Shown here one piece after another: positions 48,645 to 60,200 of a DNA stretch of 64,000 bases (position 1 is the stretch's first letter; each line of letters opens with the position of its first letter). The position numbers and the translations under genes were made by a program. Location: NCBI GenBank assembly GCA_002946415.1, contig NJPS01000057.1, positions 294,836-358,835 of the forward strand. Direction: 5' to 3'. This DNA comes from Rutstroemia sp. NJR-2017a BVV2. Taxonomy: Eukaryota; Ascomycota; Leotiomycetes; Helotiales; Rutstroemiaceae. Below the pieces are notes generated by a model that was not told where the DNA came from, ran no database searches, and was given only the letters and a program-made list of their open reading frames with translations.

Positions 48645-49550
48645 TCATCTCCAATGGTTCGAGCATATTGAATACTTGTGCTCTCTGTATAATCCAACTC
48701 AATGCACGGCGTATGGATGAAGCCTTCATAGGGCTATCCGTCAGTGGACTCCGTGAATCGCTACACTTTTCCATTCCCGTCAGAAGCCGTTGCACGTGCC
48801 AGATTGCGGCTTGATTCGGCAACGGCTTCGGTATGGTACATTTAAGGTTCGGCGGTTGATCCTTCGCCGGCGGAAGTTTGAAGTGATTGGAGGGAAGGGG
48901 ACAGGCGGGAGAGGGAGAGGGAAAGGAAGCGGGAGAGAAGAGAGAAGGAGTCAGCCGGGAGTCCGAGAGAACGAAAGTTGACAGTCGAATCAACGATACC
49001 GACTAGCTCGGAAAAACTGGAGGGCCATGTTCGACATGAATTGCCTCGCTTGAAATGTTCCGGCCGGGAATATCCTAATGAAGATTGAACGGTAGGACTG
49101 TAGAGTGTGGAGTGTGGACTTTGCGGAGCTGGTGGTGGAGTATGTGGGTGCTTGCTGCACTACATTGCATTGCAGTCAGATAAAGCAGCATGGGATGTAT
49201 TGGATGTATGGATGAGGTTGGGTGTATTTTCCCGGTATTATGGGAAGTGAAGGATTGCGCCCTAAGCTACGCTAATCTGGTTACGGACACGACAAAGATA
49301 AGAAACAACAAAGTTATTGTTGGTATGTATCAGGCTGGTTGTCACCTTGCTCACACTCCCTGGTATGGTTAAAATAACTGTTGATGATGCATGGTTTTTT
49401 TTATTCTGAGTGGGCATTGTAGCCCTTATTATATGCACCAGAAATGGTGCAATGCTGTAGACTAATTACAATTTCCATTCACTTAAAAGTGGTGGAGATT
49501 ACCTCCAGTACGAGTGAATGCGCTTTGCCACTCGTCCCAACAGTTATATC
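48645..49550. other. Intergenic region with G-rich tract and several inverted repeats
   Basis: No convincing gene. Overlapping frames of 60-150 codons on both strands lack consistent composition. It holds an 11-bp perfect inverted repeat (48783-48793 with 48819-48829), a purine tract 48888-48950 with G-quadruplex spacing, a 7-bp stem with GAAA loop (49434-49451), an 8-bp inverted repeat CATTCACT/AGTGAATG (49476-49483, 49513-49520) enclosing TGGAG/CTCCA, and CGAGTG/CACTCG (49511-49516, 49529-49534). Confidence 0.6.
48892..48921 (+). promoter_or_regulatory. Potential G-quadruplex within a polypurine tract
   Basis: Five runs of three or more G (48892-48894, 48897-48900, 48907-48909, 48913-48915, 48919-48921), separated by 2, 6, 3 and 3 bases, satisfy the usual G3+N1-7 rule. 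The surrounding tract 48888-48950 is almost pure purine on the plus strand. Confidence 0.6.
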
Positions 49551-50270
49551 TAAATATAGTGAGCAGGGGATGAAATATAGTATATTGTTGAAGATATCTA
49601 GTATCTTCGAATAATACTAACAAATTATTGTATATATAGCTAATTATAGATTGTAAATAGTATTGATCAATCGATCGTTATCGAGAATATTATAATATAA
49701 TCAATAATTAATTACTCGATTATAAAATAATGAAAATCATTTATTAAATCATTTATTTTAAAATCTAAAATTAGTTTATTTATATATTATTATATTTAAT
49801 AAATCTTTATTTTATATTTTATAAAATATTAAAATTTATAAAAGATATATTAATATAAAAAAGTTAATAAGAATATAAAGAAAAAAAAAGAAAGTAAAAC
49901 TTAATTTAATTTTAAATAAAGATTTTTTCTTTTCAATTCTTTTTTTATAAAAAAGATAAAGCAAAAAGAAAGAAAAGAAAATAATAATTAATTTATTTTT
50001 AATAAGAACTTTATATTTCAATTTCAATTATCTTATTATAATTTTATAATATTTTTATAATCTCTATTATCTTATTTTAATAATTAATTTAAAAATTTAA
50101 AGTTTATAAATAATATATTTAAAATAATTTTTAGTAATATAATATATAATCTAGTAATATTTTAATTTAATTTAATTATTCAAAATATTATAATATAAAT
50201 CAAATATGATATTTATAAGATATAAAAGATTTAATTATAATTACTATATATATACTCTATAACTCTTTAT
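49551..50270. other. AT-rich block between the two gene islands
   Basis: Abrupt shift to very high A+T at both edges. A short inverted repeat GAAGATA/TATCTTC sits at its left border (about 49590-49608). No element could be matched and no gene seen. Confidence 0.55.
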
Positions 50271-50891
50271 AAACCTTGCTAGTCTCATTAATTCTGACCG
50301 CTACCTCTATACTATAAGCTCCATCGCAGTTGTATAGAGAGCAGCTATGTGGGACATTATCGGAGCTTGCGACGAAGCCGCATCCGACCGGCGTCGTCGA
50401 GGATGAGGATGCGAGCGAGTGGAGCAAATCATACTAGCAGTCCGTTTCCGTCCCCTCCATTCTGTACCTCCTTGCCCCTCCATGAAGCAATCCTAAATCC
50501 TTCTGTTGTAGGTACTCGGATAACGTATTCACGAACGTTCCAATAATCTTGGGAGATATAGACATGCATCAGGAGAGCATGGGTTGGGGTAAGGCACAGT
50601 TGATGTGTATCTCGGTTGGCTAAAACACAACCAACCAACAAGCACCCCTCTGATAATCCCCATCGGGATTTCCTAAAGGGAATCAATCCCGCCAATTTTT
50701 TATGTAAATGCGTGATTTCCTTTCCCGTAGCGTGCCGAAGTTGGTAAATCTGTTTGTCAACCTCAGACCACCTCAATCTTAACCTCATTCTCATTCTCAA
50801 CCTGAATCTCTTCCATCTACACTTGCTCCATACCAATCCGCCCCACTTCTCGTCCTCGATAGTTTCATCGCGGCAGATATCTTACACCAAG
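50271..50891. other. 5' region of the dehydrogenase gene
   Basis: Ordinary composition. It holds a low-complexity (CTCAACCT/CATTCT-like) pyrimidine-rich stretch at 50765-50815, typical of fungal promoters. An antisense 135-codon frame (50429-50836) starts with TTG and is Arg/Met-rich from the pyrimidine tract, so it is not called. Confidence 0.5.
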
Positions 50892-50948
50892 GTATGTATC
50901 ATAACTCAGAACTCTATGACGATTACCAAGACTGACAACCGACTACAG
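50892..50948 (+). other. Possible 57-bp intron in the 5' UTR of the dehydrogenase gene
   Basis: GTATGT at 50892, CTGAC at about 50932 and CTACAG ending at 50948 fit fungal splice signals, 27 bases before the start codon. It would not change the protein. Confidence 0.45.
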
Positions 50949-50975
50949 TAACAGAGACAAACGACCACACCAAAA

Positions 50976-51926
50976 ATGAATATCGGCAAGAAATCAGTAC
51001 CCTTCAAGGCTGAACGCGATATCCCTCCCTTAGATAGAAAAGTAATCTTAGTCACAGGAGGCAATATCGGTCTAGGAAAACAATGTGTGCTCGAATATGC
51101 CCGGCATAACGCCTCTGTCATCTACCTCGCAGCCCGCAACCTCACCAAAGCCAAGATAGCACTCCAGGAGATCCAAGCACTCCTACCCAAAACCTCCCAA
51201 ACAACCATCAAACTCCTCGAACTCGACCTCTCCTCCCTTTCCTCTGTAAAATCCGCAGCCGAAAAACTCAAATCCGAAACCTCGAGACTCGACATCCTGA
51301 TGCTCAACGCCGGCATAATGGCGGCACCCCCGGGCCTCACCAAAGACGGCTACGAACTCCAATTCGGCACAAACTACCTCGGGCACGCCCTCTTCGCGAA
51401 ACTTCTCCTCCCAACCCTCGTATCCACCTCTGAACAGATCCCAAATGCCGACGTGAGGATAATAATGCTCTCCTCACACGGCCACATATACGCCCCCAAA
51501 CCGGACGGCATCAAATTCTCCACCTTGAAAACGCTCGCTGAGGAACTAGGCGCGTATACGCGCTACGGACAAAGTAAACTCGCCATAATCTTATGGGTTA
51601 GGAAGATGGCGCAACTGTATCCGAAGTTTACGTTGGCGAGTATCCATCCTGGAGTCGTGAAGACGAATCTGATGAATAATGCTACGGGTTCTAGTCTTGC
51701 GATTAGGATGTTGGGGAAGGTGGTTAGTAAGTTGGTTACGCCTGTTGATCAGGGGGTGAGGAATCAGATCTGGGCGAGTGTAGCGGCGAGGGAGGCGGTG
51801 AGGAGTGGGGAGTATTATGAACCGGTGGGGATTGAGGGGTGTGGGACGGAGTTAGCTAGTGATATGGAGTTAGCGGAACGGTTGTGGGGGTGGACGGAGG
51901 AGGAGTTGGAAGGTTGGAGTGCTTAG
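50976..51926 (+). CDS. Short-chain dehydrogenase/reductase (SDR), retinol-dehydrogenase/WWOX-like, 316 aa
   Basis: NAD(P)-dependent oxidoreductase with a Rossmann fold. The cofactor loop T-G-G-N-I-G-L-G is at residues 27-34, the N-A-G motif at 111-113, the catalytic Ser in L-S-S-H-G-H at 166-167, and Tyr197 and Lys201 in Y-G-Q-S-K; I-H-P-G follows at 223-226. Length and motif order match classical single-domain SDRs close to fungal retinol-dehydrogenase-like proteins. No signal peptide or membrane helix, so probably cytosolic. The ATG sits in AAAAATGAAT, a good context. Substrate unknown. It is tail-to-tail with a Zn2Cys6 regulator remnant, and such pairs occur in secondary-metabolite clusters, but no biosynthetic backbone gene is in the window. 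The coding strand switches from C-rich to G-rich near 51570. Confidence 0.93.
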   Translation: MNIGKKSVPFKAERDIPPLDRKVILVTGGNIGLGKQCVLEYARHNASVIYLAARNLTKAKIALQEIQALLPKTSQTTIKLLELDLSSLSSVKSAAEKLKSETSRLDILMLNAGIMAAPPGLTKDGYELQFGTNYLGHALFAKLLLPTLVSTSEQIPNADVRIIMLSSHGHIYAPKPDGIKFSTLKTLAEELGAYTRYGQSKLAIILWVRKMAQLYPKFTLASIHPGVVKTNLMNNATGSSLAIRMLGKVVSKLVTPVDQGVRNQIWASVAAREAVRSGEYYEPVGIEGCGTELASDMELAERLWGWTEEELEGWSA

Positions 51927-52590
51927 ATAGGAGGGAAGCTGGGGGCTTTCTGGTGCGGAGATATATAGGTTATTTTGGATGTGGCTATGGAATTTTATTT
52001 TAAATCTTGGGTTGTGAATACTTGAATTCGATCAGTCCTTCTGCATCGATAGCCGAAAATCACTCATTGAATTTTTTATGAGATTGAGTAAATATTTTGT
52101 CCCATGACAGGTGTTTAGGCTCGTGCGGCCGCCTACCCTGCTTCAATCATATCGGGATTACCAAATAGGGCTTTGCGGAATGATGCGCTATAAGGATACC
52201 TCCATCAATTGTGCGGCGCACTCGCTTCACCTACCCTCCATAGAGAGCTTTTCTAGGCTAAAGAGAAGACACAACATTCTGATGGAAGAAACTTTCAATT
52301 ATCTCAGAATGTGAGCATTCCCATATTCAAACTACCTAGTTGCAAGTTTACTCACATTCAAGAAGCGATTTTCTCAAATCCAAATAAAAATTGGTATCTA
52401 TTCAGACATCTGACATGTTTATTGGTTCTTAGCGAGGAGTCAATACACCTCATCTCACCTCAACTCACTCAGCTAGACCGACCCATCTTCCTGTGTTGGC
52501 TCGTGGCTGCTTCCAATCCATCCATTCACGATTTCCCGCCTCTCCCCTTTCCTCCCCAACCAAACACCACCCAACTCCCAAAGGTGCAAA
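51927..52590. other. Intergenic region between convergent genes
   Basis: Ordinary composition, no credible gene. Plus-strand frames of 67-126 codons at 52111-52873 either lack support or are shadows of the minus-strand regulator remnant. Confidence 0.5.
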
Positions 52591-53400
52591 TCAAGCACCA
52601 TCCAAACTAATCAGCTCACTCAGAATCCTCCTCATTCTCCTTTTAGTGCCAGAAAGCATCATATCCCTCATCCCCCTCTTCTCCAGTTTCTCCACCGCAG
52701 AGACGAGCTCTTGGCATTTTGTCTCGAGCAAGACGCGCATTACTTGGCACCATTCTTGGCGGGATTCGATTTGGAATTCGCCTACGTTGCCTAGTCCCGC
52801 TCCTCTTCTGCTATGTATGGAGTTGTTCTCTTCCGCTTTCTTCATGGTAGTGGTGGCGGTGCTGGTTTTGTGACTGTTATCTTGTTGCTGTCGTAACTCG
52901 TGGATGAAATGCGCAACTCCCTTCTCTAGATGTACGGATAATCGCTCGATGATGAGGGCCAGGAGCATGGATGTTGCTTTTGGTGTGGGACAAGATTCAC
53001 ATGTGACCAAGGGTAGAATCGGGATAGGGCGAGTTTTTGATCGTTCAGAACGACGTCGGTGGAGAGGTTCGTGGCGTTGTATTCTTTTCTCTCGAGCTCC
53101 TCGAGCATTTGGACGGCGGATTGGGAACAGGAGTATGGTTGCGTGTCCGAGAGGGAGTTTTGGAGGGAGGAGAGGATGTTTTTGCTGGTTGTGGAGAAGT
53201 GGGATGGGTTGCAGTTGGATGACGATGAGTGGGTTGTTGGGCCGGGAGTGGCTTCGTGTGGCGTTGGGGAGCCGGCTTGTGAGGGGGATTGTGGATCGAG
53301 CTCGTTTGGCTCGGGGTATATACCGTAGTCGAAGTCGTCGGCTATATCGAATAAATATATAAGAATATCTTTGTTGATATCAAAGAATGAAGATCGGGGG
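52591..53400 (-). pseudogene. AflR-like Zn2Cys6 transcription factor, C-terminal remnant with frameshift and missing N-terminus
   Basis: Two minus-strand frames read as one protein. The upstream part (53400 to about 53012) has D-D-F-D-Y-G, a Pro/Ser-rich linker, S-C-S-Q-S-A-V-Q-M-L-E-E-L-E, then D-V-V-L-N-D-Q-K-L-A-L-S-R-F-Y-P. The downstream part (about 53010 to 52591) continues T-C-E-S-C-P-T-P-K-A and L-A-L-I-I-E-R-L, and ends with a coiled, basic segment (R-R-M-R-R-I-L). This is the conserved C-terminal layout of the aflatoxin-regulator family. The join needs one extra base near 53008-53016 (CCCTTGG), so there is a one-base deletion or a sequencing error. The N-terminal binuclear zinc cluster is absent because the frame runs into the AT-rich block at about 53400 (stop at 53424-53426). 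Probably non-functional. Confidence 0.7.
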
Positions 53401-53909
53401 TAGTTATTATAGTATATAATATTTTATATAATTAGAAAATCGATAATATAATATATAATTATAAAGTAATATTATATATTTATTTATATATATATAGTAT
53501 ATTATCTATTATCTTTATTATATATTATTAAATATCACGAACTATAATAACTAGATAAAAGAAATTAAATAAGAATAATAATAAATAATTATATAATAAA
53601 GTAATAATTATTTAATCTTCTCAAATTGATTTTCTCAATCTCTTTTATAAATTAATAATCTTTATAAAAAAGATCTAAAATATAAAATAAATCTAAATAA
53701 TAAGATTTTAAGATTGTTAATATTAAAAGTTTATATAAATAAATTATTAATATCCAAATTTCAAATTTATAAATTATTTATAATCTTTCTATAACTATAT
53801 AAATTCTTATCTAAATTAATAACTTTTATAATATCGATTAACTAATTAGTTTTTATAATATCGAATTAATAATTAGCAAGAATAAATAAATTTCTACTAA
53901 ATTATATTA
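53401..53909. other. AT-rich DNA replacing the 5' part of the regulator gene
   Basis: Sharp drop in G+C at 53400. No frame or repeat recognised. Confidence 0.5.
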
Positions 53910-54030
53910 TATTATTATTTATTTATTTCTAACTTGCTAGTTAATATATATAGTATTAGTTATAACAAAGTTTAATCTAATTAATTATATTAATAAAATC
54001 TCTCTAAATAAAATTACTAATTATATTATT
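53910..54030 (-). mobile_element. LINE copy 4, short 3'-end fragment
   Basis: Reverse complement of the LINE 3' terminus (compare 34880-34980). It shares the TATTTATTTATTTCT tail complement, the AACTTGCTAGTTAATATATA region and TTTAATCTAATTAATTATATT, after which similarity is lost. A 5'-truncated insertion is the simplest reading. Confidence 0.6.
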
Positions 54031-54849
54031 TTTGTTAAAATTTACTAATAAGGAATTATAAAAGTATTATAATATAGTAGTAATATTATCAGAGCCCAAA
54101 TATAGAACTCTAGTTGAAGATAAATTAATTACTATCAATTTCTTTTTTTTCTTTCTATTCCTTATATTAGAATCCTTTAAGATAGAAACTCTATTTCTTA
54201 TTTGATTAGTTTCTATTATCCTTCTTATATAAATAATTAATATCTGGATCTTCGAATTCTCTTTCTATATTTCTAATATTATTTCTTCTTTTAAATCGGT
54301 TTTATTATAATCTTGCTATACTTTATATATATATTTCTATTATATAAGTATTTGAACTTTTAATTCTTTCTTTCTCTAAATAGATAACTAATACTATCTA
54401 TATATAGCTTAATTATAACTTTAAAATTGTATTTACTAAACTAAATAATTATAATAATATATCTCGAAAGAATCGAATATATTTTAGAATTAAGAACTAA
54501 AGAACTAAGGAAATTTTGAAACTTGAAGAAGTTTAAATATAAGAGGCTAATTATATATAAAATATAGAACTAGCTAAAGACTATAATTGGAAGTTTAACT
54601 AAATAGATCTCTAATAGAAAGTTGATTAATTACTTTTATATAGATTATTATACTATCTCTCTTTTTAATAAGATATATTTTTATATTTTCTACTAGTTAT
54701 ATCTTAAGATTCTTTAAATTAGTAATTTATATATCTTGTAATTTTGAAAGTATTATTATAGTCTATAAGTATAGCTAAATAAATATAAAAAGTAAAGTTA
54801 AATAAGGGTTTAGTTATTAAATAAATAATAAAAGAAAATATTTCTTTTA
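54031..54849. other. AT-rich DNA, unassigned
   Basis: No domain recognised. It probably includes the 3' untranslated part of the gypsy fragment to its right. Confidence 0.4.
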
Positions 54850-55896
54850 TACTAGTACTATAAGCTAATTATCTTCAAGATAATTATAATCTTCTTCTCT
54901 TTCTTGATATAAATATAACTATTTAGGAAAGAATATAAGTAAACTAGATAATAAAGGGTTCTTGATATAGAAGTTATATAAAAATAGTAATAAAGTTTTT
55001 AGATTAGATACTTAATACTAAATCAAATTAATATTGTAATTTTGTTATTAGATATAATATATTAGTAATTTGTATATTAGTTTATATACTAGAATCTATT
55101 TTATAATATATTTGTTAGTATTAGTAATATTAATCAATAATAGAAGATTATTATATTATATAAATAAGAAGTTATTAACTACTTTATATAGTTTATCGAT
55201 AAAGAAGATATTATAGATCTATATAGTATCTAGAAACTCTAAATAATAGAAATAGCTAATCTTCTCAAATACTTTAAAGTATCTATTTATAAAATAGTTA
55301 AACTTTTTCGACAAATATTAAATTAGTAAATACTATATATTCAATTAGATATAATTATCTATATCGAAATCTATAAGTCTTCTATATTTATTTACAGATT
55401 CTATTATATATACTTAAGCTTTTTGGATTAATTTATAAATATATTCTAATACTTTATAATTTCTATAGATATATATATATATTTTCTATAGATTGAGGTT
55501 TTCTATAATAAATCGAAGTTTAGTTTTCTAATTCTATAAGATTCTAGAAATATATCTATAAAGTATTTCGAAAGATAATAGATTTCTTAGAGAAGTATAT
55601 AATAATATTAGTTATATATAATCTATTATAGATAAGAATTCAGACTAGTTATCTTGATAGTAATTAATAAAGGATTTTAATCTTTACTATAAATATTAGT
55701 TATAAATTTTAGTTTGGTTATTAGTTTATAAGTAATCTATAATTAAGAGTTTTACTTTAGTATCTAGGATATTATTGAATTCCTATTAAAAAGATAAGAT
55801 AAATTATAGATCTCGATCAGAAAATATAGTAATTAGAATTTTATAGTATCTATAGATATATATAAAGTAGAGTTTGGTTTATTTTTATAATATAGA
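54850..55896 (-). mobile_element. Gypsy element of a third family (B), integrase-end fragment
   Basis: On the minus strand near 55560-55740 the frame reads T-N-N-Q-T-K-I (for Q-T-D-G-Q-T-E), then F-I-N-Y-Y-Q-D-N and S-E-F-L-S-I-I-D-Y, the integrase region after the DDE core. Near 55180-55400 come K-Y-R-R-L-I-D-F, L-S-K-K-F, F-K-V-F-E-K-I, L-E-F-L-D-T and I-Y-N-I-F-F-I-D, the usual C-terminal G-P-F-x-V ... I-H-N-V-F-H-V pattern. RT and everything upstream would lie right of 55896, where an unrelated LTR fragment begins, so the element is truncated. Confidence 0.7.
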
Positions 55897-56188
55897 TATT
55901 ACAAATACTTATTTTCTGAATTATATAGAAATGGTTAGAATTTCAAATACTAAAGATCGTAATAACTAATAATACTATTATAGATTTATTATTGAAAATA
56001 GTTATATAGAGAATCGATTATAATTGTAATAATAGATAAATAAGTAGTAATTGTTGTTGAGCATAAAGCTCTATATACTAAAGAAAACTATCTAGTTATA
56101 TAGATCTTCGTTCTCTACTATCCTATTAATCCCATCAATTCCCACTACTAGGACTACTAGGAACTATTGGGATATCATATAATTCTAG
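55897..56188 (-). repeat. Truncated LTR of the chromovirus A family
   Basis: 292 bp matching 14436-14727, starting at the true LTR end (TATTACAAATACTT) and stopping at ATTCTAG. It keeps more C and G than the other copies (for example CCCACTACTAGGACTACTAGG), so it was mutated less. The same ATTCTAG ends each 252-bp unit that follows, pointing to a junction through microhomology. Confidence 0.8.
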
Positions 56189-56943
56189 TAAGTAAAAAGC
56201 AGGTTGAGATTTCGGGCGGGTTCATTCAAAATATAATACAATAGTACTAAATCTCGTTATTTTTGTTAACTAACTATCAAACTATTATCTAACTATTATC
56301 TAATTATCTTCTAATCACTCTTAATTAATTGATTAATTATATATAGCTCTATACCAATTTGCGACCGAATTATATCAACCTTACCCAAAAAGATAAACTA
56401 TTTCATTATATAACTCCCCCTACCTCAAATCAGATTCTAGTAAGTAAAAAGCAAGTTGAGATTTCGGGCGGGTTTATTCAAAATATAATACAATAATACT
56501 AAATCTCGTTATTTTTGTTAATTAACTATCAAACTATTATCTAACTATTATCTAATTATCTTCTAATCGCTCTCAATTAATTAATTAATTATATATAGCT
56601 CTATACCAATTTGCGACCGAGTTATATTAACCTTATCTAAAAAGGTAAACTATTTTATTATATAACTCCCTCTACCTCAAATCAGATTCTAGTAAATAAA
56701 AAACAGGTTGAGATTTCGGGCAGGTTTATTCAAAATATAATACGATAGTACTAAATCTTATTATTTTTATTAACTAATTATCAAACTATTATCTAATTAT
56801 TATCTAATTATCTTCTAATCGTTCTCAATTAATTAATTAATTATATATAGCTCTATACCAATTTATAACCGAGTTATATCAACCTTACCCAAAAAAGTAA
56901 ACCATTTCATTATATAACTCCCCTTACTTCAAATCAGATTTAG
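56189..56943. repeat. Three tandem 252-bp units
   Basis: Units begin at 56189, 56441 and 56693, each with T-A-A-G/A-T-A-A-A-A-A-G/A-C and a GAGATTTCGGGCGGGTT-type segment. Each carries a TATATATAGCTC box and ends in TCAGATTCTAG (the third in TCAGATTTAG). The third unit carries more TpA changes (GCGACCGAG has become ATAACCGAG). A remnant of a fourth unit without its middle lies at 56944-56993. A TATA-like box and the length would suit LTRs of an unidentified element arranged head to tail, but no internal region is present. Confidence 0.88.
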
Positions 56944-56993
56944 TAAACAAAATATAAGCTATATCTCAAAAAGGTAAAGTATTTCATTATATA

Positions 56994-57216
56994 ATTACTA
57001 TATAATTACTAAATAATTATTATTACCTTATTGATGATTTGTTATTTACTTCTTATTATTTATCTTTTATATTATCGATGTTTCTTCAGATACCTATTAA
57101 TAAATACCTCAATTCTTTATTCTCTTTTTTCTACAATTATATCTCGATCTAGACTCTTGTTAGAAGAACAATAATATTGTAATAATATATAATTAGCTTG
57201 CTAACACAATAAGATT
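56994..57216. other. AT-rich leader before the large degraded ORF
   Basis: Contains TAATTACTATATAATTACTAAATAATTA-like runs and no gene. It may be the promoter side of the ORF at 57217-61002. Confidence 0.4.
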
Positions 57217-60200
57217 TCTATAGTAAATAGCTCTAGTTCTATTCCTAATTCAACTTTATCTTATCCTTTTGTTTATATTCAACCAAATCTAGCTAGAACT
57301 ATAAAAGAAGATCTATAGAGAATCGAAAGCTCAGAACTACCTATTACTTCTATATCTTATTCCACTCCCGATAATAAGGAGATACTAGATCTCTTAGTAT
57401 TAATTACTTATAATTTAGCTACTATTTCGATACCTATTCAAGAATATATTATATCTGATTTGCTACCTACTCGAGATTGTATTATATCTAATTCGGTACT
57501 TATTCGAGAATATATTGTACCTGATTCGAATAATAGTTCTATATCTACTATAGATAATTTGCTTTTAGATCCTCTTCCAAATAATATCAGAATACTCAAT
57601 ATATCTAATCTCAATCTCGACGATTACCTTATTGATAATAACGGAGATATAGAAGAATAGGAGATTAGTAGATAGATATCTATAACTAGATCAATAAGTA
57701 GTAGATAGCTTTTTATAGATAATATAGGATCTAATATATAATAACTAGTAGATAAAGATAAAGATAATAGATCTAATTCTATAGATAAAGAAGAAGGTAG
57801 TAGATCTAGTTCTACAGATAAAGAAGAGAATAATCGATAAAATTGGGATAATAAAGAAAAAGATAAGTTTTTACTATCAATTATCGAAGAAGATAATTAT
57901 TCTATATCTTTCAATAATATAAAGGATAACGAAAATTAGTTAAGTAATAAGTAAAGTACTAGCGATACTAGAAAAGAAAACTAAATTGAAACTCAATTAT
58001 AGTAAGAAATTTCAGTATCAAACAAGCTTAAAGTGGATTTAGTTAAAGAGTTATATAATCATTTATTTCAATTTAATAGCTGTTATTCAGACAAACATTT
58101 AAAACAATATCGCTAGTATTCCGATAGTATATCAGTACCAAATCGCGAGTAATATCTCAATTTACCTAACTATACAAAATAGTTGGAGGAATCCAATATT
58201 CCAATAATTATATATTAACCAGACTTTTTTACTAAAGCTAAATAAGAAAGTTCTCTTATATCAGATTGGTCAAAATATTTTGATAGATATAATATCGATT
58301 TACTAACAAATCGCGAAGAAGTTACTAGCAATAACCAGGCTATTCAAGACAAATATACTTTGTATATATATATTAGATATTCTTAAAGTAAAGCTAGTAT
58401 ATCAGTAGTTTGCTTCGATATCGATAGCTTTCTAGGATTTACTTAAAGTCTTGTTATTATCTACTAGGAGATAGATATCAATCTTTTTCCTTATTTCTAT
58501 ATAAATATTCGAACTGATCTTTATCTTTATATCAAGATCTTTTATAATTTTGGAAAAGACGAAAAAGCGATTAGAGTTAAGCTATAGAAGATTCTATATT
58601 ACTATCTTGGTCGGATATTAGGTTATAAAGATATTAGTCTTTATATCTTCTTTCCTCGGATATATAAGCCTGATAAACCAACGAATTTCCTTAGAAAAGG
58701 TAATAGTCAGCTATATTATCTCTTACAAATCTAGATCGATTCGATTCTACTTTCTAGTATTTTTCGCTATATACTATCAATAAGTTACTAGTATCTACCT
58801 TATTCTTGGAATTATACTCGAATAAAAGTATAAGCTTATTATAGAGAGCAATCTATATATACTAGTACTAATAAGATAGAAGATCAGGTATTATTACTTT
58901 ATTATTCTCTATATCTATAAAGCTTTATTACTATCTAGTAGAAGATTGAACAATAATTAACTAAGCCTGAATATATAATTTATTATAAAGCAAAACTATT
59001 CTTTTCCAGCAAAAACACCAAACTTCGATTTTCTTATAGTATTCTATCCGAAATCTGGGAAGTATTTGAAAGATCTCTAATAGCTATACTTGATCTGATA
59101 TATATTGATCATAATGATATCTAATTAGATCTAGGTAAGGAAGTAATTACTATTGATTATATATTATATAGCTAGCAAACCGATAGTAATCTGCTACCTA
59201 TTACCTATCTATTAAAGATCTGCTATCTAAAGTCTTATTTTCGATAGGCTAAGTATAAGAAGCTAAGTCGATATATTATTCTTACTTTCTATCTTTCAGT
59301 TATACTATAAGATATAAGCAATTTAATATTAGATATATCTTTATTATTCTACTATCGATGAGAAGATTAGGTTTATAATCAAGTCTATAATAACTTTAAA
59401 GAGCTTTTCGATATAGTCCAAACAAAGCCTTTTAGTAATCCTTACTTAAAATAATTAGTATAGGATTCAAAAATAAAACAGATACTTCAATAACAAAGTT
59501 GAATAAAGCTAGTTATAGATTCTATATTATATAAGAGCTATTTAGTTAACAAAAAGCAGATAAAATACTCGATTATAGAAAAATAATAGCTTTCGATTAG
59601 TATTTGAGAGGAGAATCGAATTATATTTGCTTTTATAAATCGAATACGAATTTTGGTAGAGAATATAGGTATTTAGGCCCAAGTTCATAATATTACCTAT
59701 TATAATTCCTAGTATATATATTTGTTATATATAATTATCTATATGAAATATCTATTATAGAATATAAACAAATTTATAACAGCTTTCGAATAGATATTAA
59801 ACTTAGGAGTAAAGACTCGAATAGATTATAAGTATTATAAGCTAATAACTATATTATTATAAATACTACTATTCGCTTTTGATTCGGAACCTATTATATA
59901 GTAGAATGATCTCTAGAAAGAAAAGTTTCAATAATAAAGAGAAGAACCTGAAATACTCAAAATAGAGTTATAAACTATATAAACTAAATTCGGATATATA
60001 TAGTTCAATCCTTGAATTAACTGGAAATCGATAATATTTCGTTTTCAATTTACTAACTAAATAGTATTTAGTAACAGTATACTTTGTATAAATTACTAGA
60101 AGAACTTCTTATAAGTTAGAGAAGCTAAAGATAATTATATATATATAGAAGCTACTAGCCGATAGCTAGTATAATATAATGAAGACGAAGATTACTGATA

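Noticed and set aside
48535..48993. Minus-strand frame of 152 codons overlapping the small membrane-protein gene
   Set aside because: It is antisense to a better-supported ORF, begins in the purine/pyrimidine tract, and its Pro/Ser-rich start is just the translation of that tract.
49190..49372. 60-codon Cys-containing plus-strand ORF starting M-G-C-I-G-C-M
   Set aside because: Too short, no signal peptide, no family resemblance, and the start lies in a GGATGTATTGGATGTATGG repeat. Possible but not supportable.
50429..50836. Minus-strand frame of 135 codons upstream of the dehydrogenase
   Set aside because: Opens with TTG and a run of Arg/Met/Leu from a simple repeat. No domain, and it occupies the promoter region.
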